Source: an uncultured Eubacteriales bacterium
GTDB taxonomy: Bacteria; Bacillota; Clostridia; Oscillospirales; CAG-272
NCBI GenBank assembly: GCA_934525675.1
Contig: CAKSZH010000001.1
Location: 248,001-312,000 of the forward strand
Length of the DNA stretch: 64,000 nt
Direction of reading: 5' to 3'
This document shows, one piece after another, positions 7,290 to 15,641 of this stretch. The position numbers were made by a program, and so were the translations under genes. The notes beneath the pieces were generated by a model that had not been told where the DNA came from, searched no databases, and saw only the letters and a list, made by a program, of their open reading frames with translations. Position 1 is the stretch's first letter, and each line of letters starts with the position of its first letter.

Positions 7290-8711
7290 TTATTCCCGGT
7301 AATATGCGACGGCGAGGTCGACGACGAGGCCGTAACTGCGTTCCCCGACGGTGCCCTGAGATTGCAGATAGGAATTGTTGACGGCGCCGCTGATGTCCGC
7401 GGCAACATTTTCCCGGTATTTTTCATAGAATTCGCTGTATGCCCTGAGCTCACCGCGTATCTCCGCTGACGTGCGTCCGTAGGCTTCGCGGTAGAGCTTG
7501 CCGTCCGCGGAGGACAGCGCACTCATGACGTATTCATAGAGATTCAGGTACCCGCTGTACCGGATATAGGCGTCCTCGGATTCGATACAGACAAGGAAGG
7601 CGACAAAGTTTGCCTCGTCCTCTCGTGCAATGCCGCGCTGGTGTGCCAGCTCATGTGCCGCGGTGAACGGTGTGCAGTAGTCGGGAAAATGCACGTTGAT
7701 GTTGGCTTCTCCCGTGAAATAGGTGTACACGCCGGTGATGTGCGTGTAGGACATCGGTTCGCTGAGCATCACGGGCTTGACGCGGCTGTAAAAATGATCA
7801 ATGAAGTCGTATTTTTCCGAAGCCTTGGCATAAGCATCCATGAGCAGCCGGTTCATTTCTCCGATCGAATACGGCATTTCCGAGGAACCGTTTCCGTCGT
7901 AGTCCAGCTCCGCGCAGGTACGGTTTGCCTCCTCAATCAGAATGAGCGCCGTGCGGTACAGCTCCTCCGGCTTTTCGGGGGAACGGTCAAGCCCCAGCTT
8001 TTTGTCCAGTGTGGTGCCGTAATAGCCCGCGCTGAAGTTGAGCACAAACAGATTGAAGAGCAGAGCGACCACGGACAGCAGGATCAGACAGAACCGCCCG
8101 ATGTCCCGCCAGGTCCCGCACTTTTTGCGGATGACGAACACGACGATGAGTACCGCGGCGATGGGCAGGAGAATGAGAAGCACCTCCGAGAGGGAAAACG
8201 GAAACCAGCAGGTGACATATGCTAAGATCCGCCGGAAGAAGGCGCTGATGGTTTCATTGAAGAAATCGGAAAAGCCGGTGTTCAGCCGTTGGATGAGATA
8301 GAGGATCGCACACACACCGGCAAGTACGAACATGGCGATGGAGAAGGGCGGTACCCGGCGGATGCGGTCTTTGGGGTTTGTTTCCTTTCCGGCAGCCTTG
8401 TCCGGTTTTGCTGCAGCTGAATGACCGGCTTGGGTATCGGTCATTTCATCCGTCCCGATTTCGGTTGTGCCACCTGTTTTGGCACCGGTCATTCCGCCCG
8501 GTTCCGCTTCTGTCGCGGCGTTCTCCGCACCTGTCACGGCGTCCTCCGCACCTGTCGCGGTATCCTCCGCTCCGATCGCGTCGTCCGTTTCGGCACCCGT
8601 CTCGTCAACGAGCGGTTCGGCGGATTCGTCCGGCTTGTTTCCGGCGCTTTCGGTCGGCTGTTCGGTTTCTCTCCGGGAAAGCTCCGGGAGGGTTTCTTCG
8701 TTTTCAGGCAT
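7290..8711 (-). CDS. DUF3810-type membrane protein with HExxH metalloprotease-like motif
   Basis: The protein has 473 residues. Residues 1 to about 115 are a disordered, acidic and Thr/Ala-rich cytoplasmic tail with a roughly 7-residue repeat (variants of TGAEDAV). Three or so membrane segments follow (about 120-250), then a soluble domain with TAAHELAHQRGIAREDEANF. The HELAH and downstream E resemble a zincin active site, as noted for DUF3810; peptidase activity is inferred, not shown. The start ATG 8711 overlaps the stop of the upstream pseudouridine synthase (ATGCCTGA) and has AGGAGG nine bases upstream, so the two are one transcript. Longer upstream frames only shadow that gene. Confidence 0.8.
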   Translation of the reverse strand: MPENEETLPELSRRETEQPTESAGNKPDESAEPLVDETGAETDDAIGAEDTATGAEDAVTGAENAATEAEPGGMTGAKTGGTTEIGTDEMTDTQAGHSAAAKPDKAAGKETNPKDRIRRVPPFSIAMFVLAGVCAILYLIQRLNTGFSDFFNETISAFFRRILAYVTCWFPFSLSEVLLILLPIAAVLIVVFVIRKKCGTWRDIGRFCLILLSVVALLFNLFVLNFSAGYYGTTLDKKLGLDRSPEKPEELYRTALILIEEANRTCAELDYDGNGSSEMPYSIGEMNRLLMDAYAKASEKYDFIDHFYSRVKPVMLSEPMSYTHITGVYTYFTGEANINVHFPDYCTPFTAAHELAHQRGIAREDEANFVAFLVCIESEDAYIRYSGYLNLYEYVMSALSSADGKLYREAYGRTSAEIRGELRAYSEFYEKYRENVAADISGAVNNSYLQSQGTVGERSYGLVVDLAVAYYRE

Positions 8712-9639
8712 CTGTGGAATCCTCCTTGTCTTCAGAATATCGGAAATATCGTTCTGCAAGCCCGCGCATCTCTTCGGCGAGTGGTGCACGGAAGGTGACC
8801 GGGTGTCCGTCGGCGGGGTGCGGGATGGTGAGTTCATATGCGTGGAGCGCGTGTCTCGGAATATCGGGGGAGGGGGAACCGTAGAGGTCGTCCCCCGTGA
8901 TCGGCGTACCGATTGAAGCAAAGTGTACCCGGATCTGATGGGTCCTCCCTGTTTTCGGATGTACCTCGACGAGACTATGGGTACCGTTTTCCGCGAGCAC
9001 GCGGTATCCGGTGACCGCCCGCATGGCGCCCGGCGCACGCTCGTCGCAGACCACCCGGCAGATGATGGAATTCTCTCCGCGGCAGATAAAGCGGTCAATG
9101 ACGTCCTCACGTTTTTCCGGAACGCCGTCCAGAATGGCAAGGTATGTTTTCTGAATCTCCCCTCGCGTCATGGAGCGGTAGAGCCGCAGGGAAGAGAGGC
9201 GGTTTTTGGCGACAAGCACCAGTCCGCTCGTATTGCGGTCAAGACGATTGACGGGGCGGAAGACAAAAGGTTCCCCCGCCTCGCGGTAATGCCACGCAAG
9301 TGCGTTGGCAAGCGTGTCGTCGGTATGCCCGTGCGAGGGGTGGGTCGGCATGTCCGCAGGCTTGTTGCAAAGGACAATATCCGCGTCCTCGTACACAATG
9401 TCCAGCGGGAGCCGGACGGGAAGTATCTTTTCGCTCGGTTCCATATCCTCGGTCTCAAGGCGCAGAATGTCGCCCGCCTGCAGAACACAGCGCACGGTGA
9501 CGTGCGAGCCGTTTACCGTAATTCCCGTGTCGGAAGAATATTTCAGCTTGGTAAGGAACCGGGTGGAGAGCTTCATCTCCTTTGTAAGAATCTCCTTGAC
9601 GGTTTTCCCCGCGCGTTCCTTTGTTATGACGATCTCCAT
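8704..9639 (-). CDS. RluA family pseudouridine synthase
   Basis: This 311-residue enzyme isomerises specific uridines in rRNA or tRNA. An N-terminal S4-like RNA-binding region (about 1-65) precedes the catalytic domain, with HPSHGHTDDTL, the catalytic-Asp motif NRLDRNTSGLVLVAKN, and KTGRTHQIRVHF near the C-terminus. Which uridine is modified cannot be told from sequence. The start ATG 9639 has GGAGG five bases upstream; a GTG two codons earlier would overlap that site. It overlaps the following DUF3810 gene by eight bases. Confidence 0.9.
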   Translation of the reverse strand: MEIVITKERAGKTVKEILTKEMKLSTRFLTKLKYSSDTGITVNGSHVTVRCVLQAGDILRLETEDMEPSEKILPVRLPLDIVYEDADIVLCNKPADMPTHPSHGHTDDTLANALAWHYREAGEPFVFRPVNRLDRNTSGLVLVAKNRLSSLRLYRSMTRGEIQKTYLAILDGVPEKREDVIDRFICRGENSIICRVVCDERAPGAMRAVTGYRVLAENGTHSLVEVHPKTGRTHQIRVHFASIGTPITGDDLYGSPSPDIPRHALHAYELTIPHPADGHPVTFRAPLAEEMRGLAERYFRYSEDKEDSTDA

Positions 9640-9722
9640 AAGCACCTCCGGTTGCGGATACTATATTATACCTGCTTTTCGGGGCGGTTACAAGTAAAAC
9701 GTGTGAAAGTTTCGGAAAATCC

Positions 9723-9751
9723 TTGAAAAAGGGCAGGCGCTGTGCTACAAT
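9723..9751 (+). promoter_or_regulatory. Predicted promoter for the CmpB-SGNH operon
   Basis: TTGAAA, 17-base spacer, TACAAT with an extended TGC in front. The predicted start near 9758 rules out translation starts upstream of it and supports GTG 9781. Confidence 0.75.
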
Positions 9752-9780
9752 GGGGACAGCAATTGCGGGGAGGGGAAACG

Positions 9781-10551
9781 GTGCAATATATCCTGAATTA
9801 TCTTTTTTTGTTTTCGGTCGGCAGTATGCTCGGCTGGGTGCTGGAGGTCTTTTTCCGCCGCTTCTTTTCCAGGAACAATCCGGAGCGCAAGTGGATCAAC
9901 CCCGGCTTTCTGAACGGTCCCTGCCTGCCGCTTTACGGCTTCGGGCTGTGCTTCCTGTATCTGCTTGCGGGTATGGATTTGTCGGCGATTACCAATACGG
10001 CACTTCGGTATGTCGTGACCTTTTTTCTGATGGCTGCGGCAATGACGCTCATCGAGTACATCGCCGGGCTGATCTTCGTCAAGGGGATGAACGTCAAGCT
10101 GTGGGATTACAGTCAGATGTGGGGCAACATCCAGGGGATTATCTGCCCGCTCTTTTCCTTCTTCTGGGCGGTGCTTGCCGCTGTGTATTATTTTCTGATT
10201 CACCCGCACGTGACCGGAGCGGTCTTGTGGTTTGTGGGGCATCCGCTCTTCTCCTTTGTGATCGGCGTGTTCTACGGGTTGTTCTTCGTGGATTTCGCCG
10301 TTTCCGTCAACCTGCTTGCCAAGCTCCGTAAGTTTGCGTCGGACAACGGGATCATTGTGAAATACGAGGAACTCAAAGCCCATTCGAGAAAACTCAAAGA
10401 GGAACGGCGGGAGAAGCTGCGCTTCCTTTTTGCATTCCGCTCTTCCAATTCTTTTGCCGAACAGATGAAGAAATTCCGCGAGGACGGACGTGGGTTTGAA
10501 CCGATCCGCCGCCTCAAAAAACAACGTTCCGAGGAGAAAAAACATGATTGA
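9781..10551 (+). CDS. CmpB-type putative ABC transporter integral membrane protein
   Basis: The 256-residue protein belongs by pattern to the small integral membrane family annotated as putative ABC-transporter type IV (CmpB, PF06541). It has about five or six hydrophobic segments, an early GWVLEVFFRR, NPGFLNGPCLPLYGFG and LWDYSQMWGNIQGIICPLFS. The last 70 residues are cytoplasmic and strongly charged. The start is GTG 9781 behind GGGGAGGGG. No ATPase partner is adjacent, so the transport assignment is by family name only. It overlaps the next gene by eight bases (ATGATTGA), implying coupling to the esterase. Confidence 0.75.
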   Translation: MQYILNYLFLFSVGSMLGWVLEVFFRRFFSRNNPERKWINPGFLNGPCLPLYGFGLCFLYLLAGMDLSAITNTALRYVVTFFLMAAAMTLIEYIAGLIFVKGMNVKLWDYSQMWGNIQGIICPLFSFFWAVLAAVYYFLIHPHVTGAVLWFVGHPLFSFVIGVFYGLFFVDFAVSVNLLAKLRKFASDNGIIVKYEELKAHSRKLKEERREKLRFLFAFRSSNSFAEQMKKFREDGRGFEPIRRLKKQRSEEKKHD

Positions 10552-11446
10552 TTTTGACACACTGAAAAACGCGGACGCCGCGGTGGTCTTCATCAGCGGA
10601 CAGTCCAACGCACATGCGCATCTGCAGGCAATGGCGGAAGCGGACCGCGTCACCGTTCCGATGAAGAACGTCTTCAAGCTGGATGCGGATAAAAACCAGT
10701 CCTTTGATACAACCGATGTGACCTGGAGCGGGTTTACCACCGCAAATTACAATCTCGGTGAGGTACAGGATCACACCTATTCCTTTGCGTACTATCTTGC
10801 GACCAAGTGGCAGAGAGCGAAGGACGAAGGGAAGCCGCTGCCTGATCTGTATATCGTGCAGATGTCCATCGGCAGTCAGGGAATCCTGAACGGGCTCTGG
10901 AACAAGGACATTTCGCCTGTCATCATCCCGGGACCGATCGGTGTCTGCTGGGTGTCGCTCTACTGGCTTGCACTCCATGTCAATCCGCTTGTGATGAAAA
11001 ATTTGAAGGCGCACTTCCGGTCGCCGGTAGTGCTCGGCTGGCACTGGATCGGAAGCGATCAGGACGTGATGCACGGCGGATACGATAACCCGGAATTCGA
11101 AAAGCGCTACAATGAATTTTTCGATACCATGCTCCCGACGATGGATAACCCACCCATGTATCTCTACAAGCCGGTCTATTACAAACTGGCAGAGAACAAT
11201 GACTTAATGTCGATGGAGGGAATCGAAGCCGTGACGGCAGAACTTCGCCGCCAGATGACCCGACATCCGCGCAGTATGCTGGTGGAGGTGGATCGGGACT
11301 GCCCGCTCTGGAATCCGGACGATGAACTTCTCGGCGTGTTCAGCCCGGACAACATCCATTACCGCAAGGAAACACAGGAATGGCTTGCCGAGCGGTTCTT
11401 TTGCGAGATTCTGCACGACGGGAAGCTGGACGGAAAAGAGAGCTGA
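10544..11446 (+). CDS. SGNH/GDSL-type carbohydrate esterase (sialate O-acetylesterase-like)
   Basis: The 300 residues show the SGNH blocks of the sialate O-acetylesterase/CE group. Block I is VFISGQSNAHAHL (nucleophile Ser in GQSN), a central block is GWHWIGSDQD, and the catalytic Asp/His is FSPDNIHYRKE near the C-terminus. There is no signal peptide, so it probably acts in the cytoplasm on an imported acetylated sugar or glycan fragment; that is inference. ATG 10544 has GAGGAG eight bases upstream and overlaps the end of the CmpB-type gene. Confidence 0.72.
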   Translation: MIDFDTLKNADAAVVFISGQSNAHAHLQAMAEADRVTVPMKNVFKLDADKNQSFDTTDVTWSGFTTANYNLGEVQDHTYSFAYYLATKWQRAKDEGKPLPDLYIVQMSIGSQGILNGLWNKDISPVIIPGPIGVCWVSLYWLALHVNPLVMKNLKAHFRSPVVLGWHWIGSDQDVMHGGYDNPEFEKRYNEFFDTMLPTMDNPPMYLYKPVYYKLAENNDLMSMEGIEAVTAELRRQMTRHPRSMLVEVDRDCPLWNPDDELLGVFSPDNIHYRKETQEWLAERFFCEILHDGKLDGKES

Positions 11447-11487
11447 CCTGCCGGGGCACGGCAATGGGAAAACAGCGCCCCGGAAAA

Positions 11488-11523
11488 CAAAAAAGACTGT
11501 GCTTACCACACAGTCTTTTTGTT
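11488..11523. terminator. Bidirectional intrinsic terminator
   Basis: AAAAAGACTGTG, short loop, CACAGTCTTTTT. It serves the esterase operon (+) and the small gene ending at 11526 (-). Confidence 0.9.
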
Positions 11524-11525
11524 TC

Positions 11526-11819
11526 TTACGCCTGCAAAAAACGTTCCAGCCAGACGACGCCGATGCCGAACGCATCGTAAAGTCCGTCCTTCTGACCCTG
11601 CTTCAGAATGTTGGTCGGGTCCTTGGAGTCGATTACCTGGATCAGGATCTTTCCGGGAACCTCCGTGTCGTTTTCTTTCTTATAAGACATGATCTCAAGA
11701 ACGAGATAACATTTCTCACTCAGATCGCCGTAGCAAATGGTGTTGCCTTCCCGGACGAGCGGTCTTCCGAGGTATTCAAGGTATTTGCCGGATACCTTGG
11801 CACGCTTTTCTTCTGCCAT
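11526..11819 (-). CDS. Small conserved-looking protein of unknown function
   Basis: The gene encodes 97 residues starting MAEEKRAKVSGKYLEYLGRP. I do not recognise the family. It is soluble, with no signal peptide or membrane segment, and mixes beta-rich stretches (CYLVLEIMSY, GKILIQVIDS) with charged turns. The gene looks real: AGGAGG seven bases before ATG 11819, a consensus promoter (TTGACT-17-TATAAT) and an efficient terminator immediately after the stop. It is monocistronic. Confidence 0.75.
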   Translation of the reverse strand: MAEEKRAKVSGKYLEYLGRPLVREGNTICYGDLSEKCYLVLEIMSYKKENDTEVPGKILIQVIDSKDPTNILKQGQKDGLYDAFGIGVVWLERFLQA

Positions 11820-11867
11820 GCCGATTCCTCCTGTTCTCCCACAATGGGTATTATACTCTGAAATATC

Positions 11868-11896
11868 ATTATAGCACAGGATCTGCAACAAGTCAA
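11868..11896 (-). promoter_or_regulatory. Predicted promoter of the 97-residue protein
   Basis: Minus strand TTGACT, 17-base spacer, TATAAT with an extended TGC. Confidence 0.8.
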
Positions 11897-12050
11897 GACC
11901 CGTGTAAAATAATTCCGCACGGCGGTTGCCCGGAAAATCTGCGTCCTGCCGGCAGGAATCCGTCACCGACTGTCCACTACCTGTCGCGGAACCATGGAAT
12001 CCCCCATTTTTTGAAAGATTTCGCTCTCCGAACCCGAAAATCCTGCCCGG

Positions 12051-13280
12051 TTATTCCTTGCGGATTACGGGCGACTGCCGGAGGAACCATCCGCTCTCCC
12101 GTTTCTTCGGCATGGCGAGGGTGTAGAGCGCATCCGCCCGGCGATCCAATGCCGCTTGCCGCAGTGCCGCTTTTGTCGTCGGGATATCGGCAGGTTTGGA
12201 GACAAAGAAGCCGGCGTTGTCTGTTTTTCTCAGACCCGCAAGCAGAGAACAGCCGGCTTCGTTTGCCGCAAGCACCCGGCAAAACGCAGGGGGATTCCGG
12301 AGGTCCTCCGGTGTGACGCCGATTGCCGCAAACAGAATTGCCCGGCGGATGCGGGTGTCCGTGTATTTTTTGGTGGCGGCCTCCGCGAGCAATTCTCTGT
12401 AGGTTGTCGCGCTTCCGGCGGCACGGATCAGCCGTTCGGCAAAGCCTCCGGATAATTCCGCATAGCAGGCGGCGGCTTCCGGTGAGGTCAGACGCAGAAC
12501 GGGGAGAAGAAGTGCTCCCAATGCGTCGGGAGAAACGGGCGCTTCGCCTTCTTCCACCGCGCGTCTGAGTGTCGGAAGCGTCAGGGGAGGAATGTAGCCC
12601 GCGAGCCGGTCGAGCGCTTCGGCGCCGCCACTGACGTCTTGCGCACTCTCTTCGAGAATCACTTTGCGCAGTGCGGTGGCGGACGGATGTCTGCCGGCGG
12701 TCAAAGTCTTTTCCGCATAGCCGGAGCCGTCCCGCAGGACCGGATAAATGCCGAATCCCGCGTGCTCCTGCTGCATCGCACGCAGATACGCGACGGCAAG
12801 CAAGTCGTTGGGGGACAGCTGACAGGCAACCCCCGCGAGCGCTCCAGCAACCTCCGCCCAGATGGCGGCGATTCCTTTTTCGGGATGGGCTGCGGATTCT
12901 TTTCTGATAAGTTCCGGGAAATCCTCGCGAGCCGTTACGTCCGCAAGACGTTCCAGCATGTCAAGGTCCCCCGTCTCCGTGCCGAAGCTGAGTGCGTCAA
13001 TTCCGACACGCCCGAAGATCCGGACGCCCGCGCGTGCAAAATATTCCGCACTTGCGGCGGAGAAGGGAAACGGCAGCTCCAGCACAAGGTCCGCTCCCGC
13101 CGCGAGCGCGCATTCCACCCGGCGATACCGGGAAAAGAGCGCAGGCTCTCCCCGCTCGACAAAGTTTCCGCTCATAAGGCAGACGATTCGCTCAAACCCT
13201 GCCTCTCTGAGGCGGGTGAAGTGAGACAGATGTCCCGAGTGAAACGGATTGTATTCGCAGATGATTCCCGCCGTTTTCAT
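12051..13280 (-). CDS. tmcAL: tRNA(Met) cytidine acetate ligase TmcAL
   Basis: This 409-residue homologue of Bacillus YlbM/TmcAL uses ATP and acetate to make N4-acetylcytidine at the wobble position of elongator tRNA(Met). The nucleotidyltransferase fold is at the N-terminus: AGIICEYNPFHSGH, with the HSGH variant of the HxGH signature, then MSGNFVERGEPA and GADLVLELPFPFS. The remaining helical half binds tRNA. ATG 13280 follows AAAGGACACGCGC. The gene diverges from yceD-rpmF. No terminator is clear; a CCTGCCGGCAGG palindrome at 11944-11955 lies beyond the stop. Confidence 0.9.
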   Translation of the reverse strand: MKTAGIICEYNPFHSGHLSHFTRLREAGFERIVCLMSGNFVERGEPALFSRYRRVECALAAGADLVLELPFPFSAASAEYFARAGVRIFGRVGIDALSFGTETGDLDMLERLADVTAREDFPELIRKESAAHPEKGIAAIWAEVAGALAGVACQLSPNDLLAVAYLRAMQQEHAGFGIYPVLRDGSGYAEKTLTAGRHPSATALRKVILEESAQDVSGGAEALDRLAGYIPPLTLPTLRRAVEEGEAPVSPDALGALLLPVLRLTSPEAAACYAELSGGFAERLIRAAGSATTYRELLAEAATKKYTDTRIRRAILFAAIGVTPEDLRNPPAFCRVLAANEAGCSLLAGLRKTDNAGFFVSKPADIPTTKAALRQAALDRRADALYTLAMPKKRESGWFLRQSPVIRKE

Positions 13281-13435
13281 GCGCGTGTCCTTTCTTTCCG
13301 GAAAAATCCGGACAAAACCGCCGGAGCCTGTTTTTGCCCACGGGAAAAACCTTCCCGGTTTCATCTGAAATTATAGCATTTGGGCGGAAGCCTGTCAACG
13401 ATGCCAAAAAAATCGGTAAAAAATTCGGAAAACTC

Positions 13436-13464
13436 TTGACAATCCGGGTGTGGTTCGGTATAAT
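13436..13464 (+). promoter_or_regulatory. Consensus promoter for yceD-rpmF
   Basis: TTGACA, 17-base spacer, TATAAT. A full-consensus promoter fits a ribosomal protein operon. Confidence 0.88.
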
Positions 13465-13513
13465 AAGTAATGTCGCGTTTTATGGCAACTGTATGTTCGG
13501 AGGATGTATATAA

Positions 13514-14044
13514 ATGACTCTCGATATGGGTCCGATGCTCCGTGGGGAGACTGATCGGATAATGATCGATTATATGCTGACCCCCGAATCGGTCAGGGGA
13601 GCGGAGTTTTCAAGCGATGCTCACGTGACCGGAGAGATCACGGATGACGGCGGATATATGCAGATGAAGCTGGAGGCGGAGCTTCCGTACAAAACGGTTT
13701 GTGCGAGATGCCTGACTCCCGTGGAAGATGTGTTCCGCATGGAGTTTGTCCGCACGGTTGCAGACGAAGGTACGCTGACCGAAGAACAGTTGGAAGCCAA
13801 TGTGGACGAGTATGTCGTGATCGAACACGGCAAGCTCAACGTTGACGAAGAGCTCCGCGAGAATCTGATTCTGGAATTTCCCATGAAAATCCTCTGTCGT
13901 GAGGATTGCCCCGGCCTTTGTCCGAAATGCGGGAAACCGTTGAAGGACGGGGATTGCGGTTGCAAGACCGTGGAAATTGATCCGAGACTGGCGGTTCTGA
14001 AAAACTGGAAACCGGCAAGCGACGACGAAAACACAGAGTCATAA
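13514..14044 (+). CDS. yceD: YceD family protein (DUF177)
   Basis: This 176-residue member of the DUF177/YceD family is linked to 23S rRNA accumulation and almost always precedes rpmF, as here. The central CARCLTPVE and the C-terminal Cys cluster CREDCPGLCPKCGKPLKDGD are the family zinc-binding-like signature. The ATG follows GGAGGATGTATATAA. The transcript starts at the consensus promoter at 13436-13464. Confidence 0.88.
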   Translation: MTLDMGPMLRGETDRIMIDYMLTPESVRGAEFSSDAHVTGEITDDGGYMQMKLEAELPYKTVCARCLTPVEDVFRMEFVRTVADEGTLTEEQLEANVDEYVVIEHGKLNVDEELRENLILEFPMKILCREDCPGLCPKCGKPLKDGDCGCKTVEIDPRLAVLKNWKPASDDENTES

Positions 14045-14049
14045 CGATA

Positions 14050-14074
14050 AGATCGGCGCGCGATGCGCGCATCT
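14050..14074 (+). other. GC-rich hairpin in the yceD-rpmF intercistronic space
   Basis: AGAT, then GCGCGC-GAT-GCGCGC, then ATCT form a stem that ends a few bases before the rpmF Shine-Dalgarno (AAGGAGGTG). No T-tract follows, so it is more likely an mRNA-processing or stabilising element than a terminator. Confidence 0.45.
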
Positions 14075-14094
14075 GTAAGGAGGTGTAGGTAAAC

Positions 14095-14289
14095 ATGGCA
14101 GTTCCGAAGAAAAAAGTATCCAAAGCACGCAGAGATAAGAGACGTTCGAATAACAGCAAGCTCTCCATTCCGAGCCTTGTGAAGTGCTCCAACCCCGCTT
14201 GCGGCGAGATGGTTCGCCCGCATTGCGTTTGCAAGGCTTGCGGTTATTACAACGGTAAGCAGGTTCTGAAGGTCAAGAAGGACGCTTGA
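14095..14289 (+). CDS. rpmF: 50S ribosomal protein L32
   Basis: The 64 residues begin MAVPKKKVSKARRDKRRS, the invariant L32 start. The zinc ribbon is intact: CSNPACGEM and later CVCKACGYY supply the Cys ligands. AAGGAGGTG lies ahead of the start. It follows yceD, the standard pairing. Confidence 0.97.
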   Translation: MAVPKKKVSKARRDKRRSNNSKLSIPSLVKCSNPACGEMVRPHCVCKACGYYNGKQVLKVKKDA

Positions 14290-14438
14290 GTCGTTTCCTG
14301 ACAAAGAACGGAAAAAGGATTCAGACGGTTTCATCTGTGATGCTGTTTGGGTCCTTTTTGCGCTATCAGGAGATTGAATTGCCGGATCGGCATAATCAAC
14401 AGAAAGCGGGGCGCATCGTTGCCTCAGAGGGAAAACAT

Positions 14439-15548
14439 ATGAAGAAATGGCTTGGAAGATGGATGGCATTGTTGCTTGTCGGTGTGATCCTGTTTGCGTT
14501 CCCTGCGTGCGGCAAACAGGAGACGGAGACCGAGTCCGGAGCCGTGGTCGGTGCGCCCGATCCCGAGAAAACATATCAGTCAACGGACGGTCGGCTTTAT
14601 TACCTGTCAAGAGACCTGTCCCGGTACATCACGATTTCCGCGTATACCGGACTCAGTGTGAGCGTTGACGAGAGTGCGGTCAACGAGAGCGTGGAGGAAT
14701 CCCTCCGTGAATTGGCAAAGACCTATGCCACACTCAGTTCCACCAAGACGGTTGCCTTGAATGACGTTGTTTTTTGCAGTTTTACCGGATACGTGGACGG
14801 CAAGGAATTCGTGAAGGCGACCAATGAGCAGATCGAAGTGGTTGAGAACGGGTATGAAAAAATCCCCGGATTTGCCGAAGGGCTCGTCGGCGCGGTCCCG
14901 GGAAATACCAAACGGGTGACTGTCACGCTTCCAAAGGATTATTCGGATCCGGATGTCGCCGGGAAGCAGGCGACCATTGATGTGGTGATCGGATATGTGG
15001 TTACGCCGACCCTTACGGATGACAATGTCAAGGCGTATACCTCGGGAGAATACAAGAGTGTGTCCGCATACCGCAAGTACCTGCGCGAGGAAACGTACCG
15101 CAACATGGCTGTGCAGGCGCTGATCGATAAAATCCGGGAGAGTGCGACGTTCCCCGATATCCTGACGGCGGCGTCCGAGCAGTGCTACAAAGATCTTGTG
15201 AATATGATTACCGCCAACACGGGAATGACTTATGAAAATTATCTGAAGGCAAATGGGATGACCGACGCGGACATCCGGGATATGGCAAAAGAGAGTTACG
15301 AATATAATCTGGTGATGTACCGCTTGGTACAGCTGACCGGAATGCAGGTATATGAGGGGGATTATTACCCGCGATTTGAGGAATTCGTAAATGCCTACCT
15401 GTATCAGCAGGAGGCAGCCGGGGTAACAATCACGCGGGAGGAAGCGGAAAAGTATGTGAACGAGAACCGGGAGCTGGTGATTTCCGCGTGTCTGGAAAAC
15501 AAGGTGTTTGATTATCTCATTGCAAATAACAAAGTGACCAAAAAATAA
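14439..15548 (+). CDS. Lipoprotein with trigger-factor/FKBP-like peptidyl-prolyl isomerase region
   Basis: The 369-residue exported lipoprotein starts MKKWLGRWMALLLVGVILFA and has a lipobox ending FPAC at about residue 26. An FKBP-like domain (about 95-190) holds LNDVVFCSFTGYVDG, KIPGFAEGLVGAVPG and VTVTLPKDY, as in the PPIase domain of trigger factor. The rest is helical and resembles the trigger-factor C-terminal chaperone arms. It may help fold secreted proteins on the outer face of the membrane. ATG 14439 follows GAGGGAAAACAT; an open frame upstream of it overlaps the end of rpmF and has no signal peptide. Confidence 0.8.
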   Translation: MKKWLGRWMALLLVGVILFAFPACGKQETETESGAVVGAPDPEKTYQSTDGRLYYLSRDLSRYITISAYTGLSVSVDESAVNESVEESLRELAKTYATLSSTKTVALNDVVFCSFTGYVDGKEFVKATNEQIEVVENGYEKIPGFAEGLVGAVPGNTKRVTVTLPKDYSDPDVAGKQATIDVVIGYVVTPTLTDDNVKAYTSGEYKSVSAYRKYLREETYRNMAVQALIDKIRESATFPDILTAASEQCYKDLVNMITANTGMTYENYLKANGMTDADIRDMAKESYEYNLVMYRLVQLTGMQVYEGDYYPRFEEFVNAYLYQQEAAGVTITREEAEKYVNENRELVISACLENKVFDYLIANNKVTKK

Positions 15549-15641
15549 GGAACGCTTCCCGGTGCGTTTCCTGCCGTCCCCGCGGAAGATCGGGGGCAGG
15601 TAACGGACGGGGACATGGTGTGACGGGAAGGGGGAAGGCTT

